Assembly (NCBI RefSeq): GCF_027579695.1
Contig: NC_083577.1
Span: forward strand, 62,316,741-62,380,740
Length of the DNA stretch: 64,000 bases
Origin: Neoarius graeffei
Lineage: Eukaryota; Chordata; Actinopteri; Siluriformes; Ariidae
Reading direction: 5' to 3'
The notes under the pieces were generated by a model. It made no database searches, was not told the origin of the DNA, and saw only the letters and a program-made list of their open reading frames with translations. Of the stretch, positions 22,401 to 33,700 are shown piece by piece; the first letter of the stretch is position 1, and every line of letters begins with the position of its first letter. Made by a program: the position numbers and the translations under genes.

Positions 22401-24682
22401 GTTTTAAAAGGCTGGAGGCTAAAATGGATTTTTATTAGCACCCTGGGCAGGGAAATATTTCATGTACGCATATACAGTATAGCAAAGGTACATACGCTGA
22501 TTGGAGCTAAATGTCTAATGTTAGGCTACATCCACACGACAACGGCAACGAGATGTTATTTAAAAAAATATCGCGTCCACATGGGCAACGATCGGTAAAA
22601 TATCAGGTCCATATGGCAACACAACGCTTGCTGAAAATGATGCAATACACATGCCACACCTCTAGGGGCACTGTAAGACGGTCCCTTCGGAGACACCAGA
22701 ACAATAGAAGAAGTAAGGACGCATGCGCATAAACTATTATGCGCGAGACTTCATATTAGCCACTAAGTCAGAAAAATCTTTTCTTAAAATTACATTATAA
22801 TGACCAAATACAATGAAAAGTATTTTTCCAGTCTCACCTGTGAAAGGTAATCCCATGTGAACTCGTTTGGTCGGTAAACCTGTTGGTACAGTTAAACGCA
22901 GCACATGAATGAGGCATCTTTATTCTCCGCTTTGACCTATCCAATATGGCGGCGAGGATGACGTATGATTCTATGCGGAAGGCGGCGTCTTTAATGGTCC
23001 GGAATAAATTGAATGCTACACGTTGATGGATTAATTTGTTCTTCTACGCCCTTTTTGAGGAATGTATTGTAGGACTTAAACCAACATCTGAAGAGGTGAG
23101 ATCGCTCCTTTTTTTTCCCTATTTTTGCTGGCGGGATTGACTCTGCCCTAAGGGCTATTCTCTCTCTCTCTCTGCACCATTACACAATAAATATTCACAG
23201 TGAAAATATTTTGTAAGCGCGTTTCATGAACCAAGTTATAGGATTTGTTGACAACTCGCATCGAGTTCGTTACACTTCTACCCGGCGTGAAGCACTCACA
23301 GTCATGTGGTTGTGACGTCATCGTAAACAAATCCGTTCTACTCATCCAGACGACTTTGCAACGGCAACGTTGCCAGATCTTTCCACTCTGGAACCCGTTC
23401 TCAAAAGATTGCGTTTTGGGGCACCCAAAATGCCGGTGCTGTGTGGACGCCAGGCCGAAACGATAAACAATTGTATCAGATTCACCTGAATCCGTTGCCG
23501 TGTGGACAGGGCCTTAGTTAAGCTTCAGTGACTGGACAGAACCTCAAGGAAGACTAAATAATTAACCGAAGCGAGGCATAAGAAACATACGGCCTACAGT
23601 ACCTTCAAATGTTACATATCACACAGTTGTGTGATAGAAATAAATGACTGAAAAGAGAGTTAATGAGAAACAAGTCTTCAAAAAGCTTGCTTTCTACATG
23701 TAATGGATGAAATCACACAGCTCTTAACAGCCCTAAGGTCAAGAATGTCCAAAGATAAACAGTTAGGCTTTCTCATTCTCCTCCCTCCATCTTTTCAGTC
23801 TCCAGCCTATTTACAAAAAGGAAATAGCGTAATCACTAGAGTATTGTGTAAAGTCTGTGTAGGTCAGAGAATGATGCAGTGGCATGTGACTCTGCCTGTT
23901 AAGGCTATAAAAAATGTACTTCCTTCATTTTCTGATCACAAGGCCTGCCACCCAGAAAAAAAAAAAAAAACAACAGGGACTATACAAAGCAGAAGTGGTT
24001 AAGAGGTTCTGGCCTAATTATATGGAAACAGCCATATTCTCACATGTGAGCAGGTGGAAGTGAAAATGTAAAAAGCTCTACGACACGTAGAGTCGCAAAC
24101 TGAATCTGTATTGCTGAAATGAATTTGCATAGTATTTGTTGGTTTCAAAATCTTCATCTCATTATCTCTAGCCGCTTTATCCTTCTACAGGGTCGCAGGC
24201 AAGCTGGAACCTATCCCAGCTGACTATGGGCGAAAGGCGGGGTACACCCTGGACAAGTCGCCAGGTCATCACAGGGCTGACACATAGACACAGACAACCA
24301 TTCACACTCACATTCACACCTACGGTCAATTTAGAGCCACCAGTTAACCTAACCTGCATGTCTTTGGACTGTGGGGGAAACCGGAGCACCCGGAGGAAAC
24401 CCACGCGGACACGGGGAGAACATGCAAACTCCACACAGAAAGGCCCTCGCCGGCCCCGGGGCTCGAACCCAGGACCTTCTTGCTGTGAGGCGACAGCGCT
24501 AACCACTACACCACCGTGCCGCCGTTTCAAAATCTTAAAAACAGAAAAAATAAAGTATGTAGTGCAAATGAATCACAATTTGTGAAATGAAACACTTCAA
24601 AGCAAACCCAGTAGTTATAGAAATAAAGAAAACAGATAAACGTAGGTGTTAAATTCCAAATAACAGTTCTGGTCAGCAATGA

Positions 24683-24713
<31 letters not shown>

Positions 24714-27700
24714 GGGGGGGGGGGTTATGGGCATGTTTTTATATCTTGGTCACCACAAGAACAAAAATGGTCAGATGTACCTATCTTTGTGGAGATGTCT
24801 TTGTGGTCCTCACCAACTTAAGATAAAACCATGCATACACATGCAAAAGTGTTTGTTTGTTTAATAAAAAAGAGACAAACTCGTGTGTGTGTGTGTGTGT
24901 GTGTCTTTGTCAGCACTGAACTCAATAATTTCTGGGTTATATTAAAGCCATCCCAGCACCTTTTGCACCACAGACATTAACTGGCAGTTACATCAGCAAT
25001 GCGAGTTTTCTATGTATCATTAATCTGCTCGAGCAGATACACTTTCCAGGCCCAGATTATAGCCACGGAAGGGTGGAGGGAGGACGGGTGTGATGAAATA
25101 TCTAAACCAGAACTCAACGGATACGTCTAACAAGATACCTAAGTTGACCTCTTACACGCATACCGTACAAATCTCTCTTTCTCTCTGTTTAATGGACACA
25201 ATGGATGGAAGTATTAGTTTGTTTGACTTGGATGTCTTTACAGGTGGGAGTGTTTCTGTAGGAGTATTTCATACTTTCATAACTTGTCACGGTGTCAGAG
25301 GTGAACGGCAATGCTGTGGAGAACAGGGTTGTGAGTACGTCACTAAAATGTAGGGTAAGGATGGTTAAATGCCAAGGTTAATTATCTACCCAAGAGCCAA
25401 TTTGCCATTCAACACTTCCTTTGATTCATACGGTACCAAGCCTAGAGGCAAGTGCTGAAACTCAATAACTTTATATCATCAAAATCTCTGAAGATTAAAT
25501 TATGTTTGTATATGATGCACTTGCCCTTATAAAGTTAATGCCAGCTCTGGTATGCTAATAAGCTAACCTGCTCAGCAACCTACAAGCAGCTTTTAAGACA
25601 TACATTTCCAGAAGCTGTATGTTATTGGCCAAAATAGGTTTACCTATTAACCATGTGTGCTAAGATCCAGCTTAATGCCCCCATCGAGATTTTTGCTTCC
25701 ACAGGGCACAGGACTGTACCTAATTAGGGTTCAATCAGAAGCGACAATTGCTGAATACTTTTCCACCTTTTTTTTTTGTGAAAATTATGAATGTGTAAAG
25801 CAGGGGTGTCCAAACTGATCCGTAAAGGGCCGTGTGGCTGCAGGTTTTCATTCCAGCCATGCAGCAGCACACCTAATTTGGCTTATTCAGTCAACTGACA
25901 CACCCACCCTTTTATTAAGGGTGGGTGTGGCTGCAAGTATTTGACTGTGTGAAGACAGTTCAGTTGATTGAATGAGCCAAGTCAGGTGTGCTGCTGCATG
26001 GCTGGAATGAAAACCTGCAGCCACACGGCCCTTTACGGATCAGTTTGGACACCCCTGGTGTAAAGTATCTCAAAAAATGTCTGGCATAACATCATGATGA
26101 GCTTGACGGCGAGTACCCTGGCCACACTAGACCCAGGTGCCTTTTGGAGAATATGAACTAGAGGTTATTCACACAGGTCAAACCTTAATAATAATAATAA
26201 TAATACTACATCTGTTTTGTATAGCGCTTTTCATGGTACTCAAAGACGCTTTACAGGAAGTTCAAACATACACACACACAATCACACACACACAGATACA
26301 GACAATAGATAAACAGTAGACAAAGAAAGAAAAAAAATAAATAAATAAAAAGTAAAAAGTCCACCAAGTAGGGGTCAGGATGTAATTCCCGCAGTGTAGC
26401 AGCCACAGTCCCACCAAAAGGCGCACGAAAACAAGTCCCACATCTCCAGCACTGCCGCCGTGACACCGTCAGCAACATCGCTCAAACACCACGCCATGGA
26501 TCCACAAAGCGAGCAGAGAAGCTCCGCCACGCAGAGCGCTGGTGTGTCCCAAACCGCCTGCACAGCCGCCGCGACACCACCGAGCAACATCGCTCGGAAC
26601 ATCACGCCAAGCGTTAAAGCACAGAGCGCTGGACAACCATGAAGTAAAATGAGCAACGAGCTCAATGCAGTCCACAGCTGGGAGCACAGGCATCGCCCAT
26701 GGCGAACCAAGGCCTGGAGGGAACCGACGCCCAAAACTAGGTCCGGAGCTACACCACAACCGGTGGAGAAAACACTCAAACAAACATCAAACTACACAAA
26801 CATACAGAAAAAAAATAGAAAAAAAAAAAAACCTGTATATATCTCATGATGTACAAAGTATATACACAATGCACTTTCAGGAAATAATCATTTGAACAAC
26901 AGAGAGTGTGTATGCAATGCTTCACTGCCCCAAAGTATAAAAAAAAAACTTACCGAACTTCGATTTGTTGTCTAGATCCTATGGAAGCTTGTAGAATGAC
27001 ATTTGTGCCATGTTTCTCAATTTTTAAAATGGAGCAAAATTTGACATTTACATTTCAAATACTTTAAAATTTACTTTAATTGACTAATTTACTTTATGAT
27101 TAGTAAAGTACTTTATTAATTTACTTGTGAATACTGTTCATTCCTAAAATTCCTTCTGACCACAACTAATAGTAAATGTTTTTAATGAATTTTTTTAACT
27201 CCACATTGTACATAGCTACCTTTAATAACTACTATATTACAAAAATATTATTTTCTGGACATGTAATGACAAAATCCTCAAACATTAACTATATTTAGTG
27301 CTGAGCGTATCATATCATAGCTAATGTAAAGTACGTATTTTGTGACTGATGCATGTAATGATTTGACCTGTGACTTGTCTTTCTTGCGTTGTCGGTCGAC
27401 AGGTTTATTATAACTTCTGGAATTAGGTTTCGTTGTTTATATCTCGGTCACATTTGTATAATGCAGGGGTGTATAATTTGTGTCCACCACAAATCCATCA
27501 CAGTTTTGGGATTTCTCTGCTCAAAAACATCTGATTTAACTCACCAGTTAATTACCAGGTTCTGTACGGTAAGTGTATGAGAGCGCACACAATCATCTCA
27601 CTGTGCTGAATTCCAGCACTGGTATAAGGTGTTCATTACTACATTTGAAATGTATGCGCTTTCTCGGACTAAAAAAGGATGTAGAATTGCACAATCGAGG

Positions 27701-30700
27701 CGTGTTTCAGATAAAGATGAGTGCTTAAATATCATTTCCTTATTCATTCATTTACTCATTTAGAGTAACCGGTTTTCCTGGTCAGGGTCACACTGCACCC
27801 TGGGCTTCTCATTTCATCTCATTATCTCTAGCTGCTTTATCCTGTTCTACAGGGTCGCAGGCAAGCTGGAGCCTATCCCAGCTGACTATGGGCGAGAGGC
27901 GGGGTACACCCTGGACAAGTCGCCAGGTCATCACAGGGCTGACACATAGACACAGACAACCATTCACACCTACGGTCAATTTAAAGTCACCAGTTAACCT
28001 AACCTGCATGTCTTTGGACTGTGGGGGAAACCGGAGCACCCAGAGGAAACCCACGCGGACACGGGGAGAACATGCAAACTCCGCACAGAAAGGCCCTCGC
28101 CGGCCACGGGGCTCGAACCCGGACCCTCTTGCTGTGAGGCGACAGCGCTAACCACTACACCACCGTGCCGCCCGGGTCCAACACTGTACCTTAAAATATT
28201 TTAAAGGTATACTATACTCACATTTTTAGGTAAAAGATATATGCTAAAGGTACAAAAGATCTCCCCATGGTGGCTCCACTCCAGTAACAATGAAAAGTAC
28301 CTTTAGTTCTCAGTGTAGATGGGACACCAGTTCAGAACAGGGCACCATGCGTACATACATTCACACGCTCATTCACTCATCCTGGGGTCAATTTCTCATA
28401 GCCAAGCCACCTACCGGCATGTTTTTGGGAGGTAGGTGGAAACCCACACAAACACAAGGAAAACAGGCACGTAAACCGAACTCAAGAACATATTATCACT
28501 TCCTCTTCTTTGAAAATAAGGGAACTGAAAGAGTTCAGTTGTTTTGCTGTCTAAAACAGCATTTTCTATTTTACAGAGATGACGGATCTGCTTGCTGAAC
28601 CTGTTTATTGTTAAACACCTCTATTGTCCCAGAGTAAAAGTTAGAACAGAGACTGAGAGGTGAACAGTGTCCTAATTACAATCTAACCTTACATTATTGG
28701 CACTATTCAAATACTGCAGTGACATGAAATCAGATCTGCTTTAACACAGATACACCACTTATCCACTGAGAATCACAGGTGAGCTGGGGCCAATCCCAGC
28801 TGATAGTAGGTGAGAGGTGGTGTAGAGGTTAGCACTGTTGCCTCACAGCAAGAAGGTTCTGGGTTTGAGCCCAGTGGCCAGTGGGGGCCTTTATGTGTGG
28901 AGTTTGTATGTTCTCCCCATGTCTGCGTGGGTTTCCTCTCACAGTCCAAAGACATGTAGTTAGACTGATCTAAATTGCCTATAGGTGTGACTGTGTGCAG
29001 AAATGGTTGCTTCCCAAGCCCAGAAATAGGAGGGTCATGGCAGGAAGGGCATCCGGTGTAAAATCATGCTCCAATTAATATGACATGTGGATCAATCTGG
29101 TCCATATGGACCCTGACCTACGGTAGCAACAGTGTTGGACAAGGAGGAAGAAGAAGGTTAGATGAGGAAAATCTAGCCAATCTATCACAGGACTAACACA
29201 GCGAGATATCCATCCATCATCTGTAGCCGCTTATCCTGTACAGGGTCGCAGTCAAGCTGGAGCCTATCCCACCTGACTATGGGCGAGAGGCGGGGTACAC
29301 CCTGGACAAGTCGCACAGAGACAAACAACCATTCACACTCACATTCACACCTACGGTCAATTTAGAGCCACCAATTAGCCTAACCTGCATGTCTTTGGAC
29401 TGTGGGGGAAACCGGAGCACCCGGAGGAAACCCACAAGGAGAACATGCAAACTCCACACAGAAAGGCCCTCGTCGGCTGCTGCGCTCGAACCCAGGACCT
29501 TCTTGCTGTGAAGCGACAGTGCTAAACAGAGGAAACTGGAGCACCTGGAGGAAATCTGTGCAGGCATGGTGAGAACACTCAAACTCCCTACATAAAGGCT
29601 CCAAGTTGACAGGCAGGTTCAAACCCAGCACCTGCTTGCTATGAGGTGACAGTGCTACCCGCTGCACCACCCCACATATATTCTTCTTCAGTGCAAGAAG
29701 AAAAAGAAAGTGACAATATTTTAAAAATAATCCATATGAAACTGTTTCATATGGAATATTTTTTAAATAATGTCACCTTCTTCTTCTTCTTGGACTGAGG
29801 CCACGCCCATCGAGGTGTCAATCCTGTTCAGGATTTTGCGGTTAATGTTTGTTGTACAATCCCGATTCCAAAAAAGTTGGGACAAAGTACAAATTGTACA
29901 TAAAAACAGAATGTGATAATTTACAAATCTCAAAAACTGATATTGTATTCACAGTAGAACATAGACAACATATCAAATGTCGAAAGTGAGACATTTTGAA
30001 ATTTCATGCCAAATATTGGCTCATTTGAAATTTCATGACAGCAACACATCTCAAAAAAGTTGGGACAGGGGCAATAAGAGGCTGAAAAAGTTAAAGGTAC
30101 AAAAAAGGAACAGCTGGAGGACCAAATTGCAACTCATTAGGTCAATTGGCAACAGGTCATTAACATGACTGGGTATAAAAAGAGCATCTTGGAGTGGCAG
30201 CGGCTCTCAGAAGTAAAGATGGGAAGAGGATCACCAATCCCCCTAATTCTGCGCCGACAAATAGTGGAGCAATATCAGAAAGGAGTTTGACAGTGTAAAA
30301 TTGCAAAGAGTTTGAACATATCATCATCTACAGTGCATAATATCATCAAAAGATTCAGAGAATCTGGAAGAATCTCTGTGCGTAAGGGTCAAGGCCGGAA
30401 AACCATACTGGGTGCCCGTGATCTTCGGGCCCTTAGACGGCACTGCATCACATACAGGCATGCTTCTGTATTGGAAATCACAAAATGGGCTCAGGAATAT
30501 TTCCAGAGAACATTATCTGTGAACACAATTCACCGTGCCATCCGCCGTTGCCAGCTAAACTCTATAGTTCAAAGAAGAAGCCATATCTAAACAAGATCCA
30601 GAAGCGCAGACGTCTTCTCTGGGCCAAGGCTCATTTAAAATGGACTGTGGCAAAGTGGAAAACTGTTCTGTGGTCAGACGAATCAAAATTTGAAGTTCTT

Positions 30701-33700
30701 TATGGAAATCAGGGACACCGTGTCATTCGGACTAAAGAGGAGAAGGACGACCCAAGTTGTTATCAGCGCTCAGTTCAGAAGCCTGCATCTCTGATGGTAT
30801 GGGGTTGCATTAGTGCGTGTGGCATGGGCAGCTTACACATCTGGAAAGACACCATCAATGCTGAAAGGTATATCCAGGTTCTAGAGCAACATATGCTCCC
30901 ATCCAGACGACGTCTCTTTCAGGGAAGACCTTGCATTTTCCAACATGACAATGCCAAACCACATACTGCATCAATTACAGCATCATGGCTGCGTAGAAGA
31001 AGGGTCCGGGTACTGAACTGGCCAGCCTGCAGTCCAGATCTTTCACCCACAGAAAACATTTGGCGCATCATAAAACGGAAGATACGACAAAAAAGACCTA
31101 AGACAGTTGAGCAACTAGAATCCTACATTAGACAAGAATGGGTTAACATTCCTATCCCTAAACTTGAGCAACTTGTCTCCTCAGTCCCCAGACGTTTACA
31201 GACTGTTGTAAAGAGAAAAGGGGATGTCTCACTGTGGTAAACATGGCCTTGTCCCAACTTTGAGATGTGTTGTCATGAAATTTAAAATCACCTAATTTTT
31301 CTCTTTAAATGATACATTTTCTCAGTTTAAACATTTGATATGTCATCTATGTTCTATTCTGAATAAAATATGGAATTTTGAAACTTCCACATCATTGCAT
31401 TCCGTTTTTATTTACAATTTGTACTTTGTCCCAACTTTTTTGGAATTGGGGTTGTATATTGGATTCAGATTGTTGAAAATGAATCCTGTACTAGTCTATC
31501 GTGTATTGTATAACAGCTGTAGTACGTTAGCATAAAGCGATCTGGACATGTTTTGTTTGCTTTATCTGTAACCGCTTATCCTGTGCGGGGTCGCAGGGGG
31601 CAAGCTGGAGCCTATCCCAGCTGACCATGGGCGAGAGGCGGGGTACACCCTGGACAAGTCGCCAGCTCATCGCGGGGCTGACACACACACACAGCCATTC
31701 ACACTCACGGTCAATTTAGAGCCACCAATTAACCTAACCTGCATATCTTTGGACTGTGGCAGGAAACCCACGCAGACATGGGGAGAACATGCAAACTCCA
31801 CACAGAAAGGCCCTCGTCGGCTGCTGGGCTCGAACCCAGGACCTTCCTGCTGTGAGGCGACAGTGCTAAACAGAGGAAACTGGAGCAAATCTGTGCAGGC
31901 ACAGTGAGAACACTCAAACTCCCTACATAAAAGCTCCAAGTTGACCGGCAGGTTCGTACCCCGCACCTGCTTGCTATTAGGCGACAGTGTTACCCGCTGC
32001 ACCATCCATCCATTATCTGTAGCCGCTTATCCTGTCCTACAGGGTCGCAGGCAAGCTGGAGCCTATCCCAGCTGACTATGTGTGAGAGGCGGAGTACACC
32101 CTGGACAAGTCGCCAGGTTATTGCAGGGCTGACACACAGACTAACAACCGTTCACACCTATCTTTGGACTGTAGGGGAAACCGGAGCACCCGGAGGAAAC
32201 CCACGCAGACACGGGGAGGCCCCTGTCAGCCACTGGGCTCGAACCCAGAACCTTCTTGCTGTGAGGCGACAGTGCTAACCACTACACCAGCCCACATATA
32301 TTCTTTTTCAGTGCAAGATTAATCAGTTTCATATGGATTATTTTTTAAAGAATGTCACCTTCTTTTTGCCCATCGAGGTGTCAATCCTCATCTCATCTCA
32401 TCTCATCTCATTATTTCTAGCCGCTTTATCCTTCTACAGGGTCGCAGGCAAGCTGGAGCCTATCCCAGCTGACTATGTGTGAGAGGCGGAGTACACCCTG
32501 GACAAGTTGTCAGGTTATCGCAGGGCTGACACACAGACTAACAACCGTTCACACCTATCTTTGGACTGTAGGGGAAACCGGAGCACCCGGAGGAAACCCA
32601 CGCAGACACGGGGAGGCCCCTGTCGGCCACTGGGCTCGAACCCAAAACCTTCTTGCTGTGAGGCGACGGTGTTAACCACTACACCAGCCCACATATATTC
32701 TTCTTCAGTGCAAGATTAATCAGTTTCATATGGATTATTTTTTAAAGAATGTCACCTTCTTTTTGCCCATTGAGGTGTCAATCCTCATCTCATTATTTCT
32801 AGCCGCTTTATCCTTCTACAGGGTTGCAGGCAAGCTGGAGCCTATCCCAGCTGACTAGGGGAGAAAGGTGGGGTACACCCTGGACAAGTCGCCAGGTCAT
32901 CACAGGGCTGACACATAGACACAGACAACCATTCACACCTACGGTCAATTTAGAGTCACCAGTTAACCTAACCTGCATGTCTTTGGACTGTGGGGGAAAC
33001 CGGAGCACCCGGAGGAAACCCACGCAGACACGGGGAGAACATGCAAACTCCGCACAGAAAGGCCCTCACCGGCCACGGGGCTCGAACCCGGACCTTCTTG
33101 CTGTGAGGCGACAGCGCTAACCACTACACCAGCCCACTTCTTCAGTGCAAGATTAATCAGTTTCATATGGATTATTTTTTAAAGAATGCCACCTTCTTTT
33201 TGCCCATCGAGGTGTCAATCCTGTTCAGGATTTTGCGGTTAATTTTTATTGTGTATTGGATTCATCTCATCTCATCTCATTATCTCTAGCCGCTTTATCC
33301 TGTCTTACAGGGTCGCAGGCAAGCTGGAGCCTATCCCAGCTGACTACGGGTGAAAGGCGGGGTACACCCTGGACAAGTCGCCAGGTCATCACAGGGCTGA
33401 CACATAGACACAGACAACCATTCACACCTACGGTCAATTTAGAGTCACCAGTTAACCTAACCTGCATGTCTTTGGACTGTGGGGGAAACCGGAGCACCCG
33501 GAGGAAACCCACGCAGACACGGGGAGAACATGCAAACTCCGCACAGAAAGGCCCTCACCGGCCACGGGGCTCGAACCCGGACCTTCTTGCTGTGAGGCGA
33601 CAGCGCTAACCACTACACCAGCCCACTTCTTCAGTGCAAGATTAATCAGTTTCATATGGATTATTTTTTAAAGAATGCCACCTTCTTTTTGCCCATCGAG

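Noticed and set aside
26375-26783. GC-rich ORFs of about 100-134 codons on both strands
   Set aside because: They fall in a dispersed repeat with copies at 54236 and 56385; no domain match and frames are not conserved between copies.
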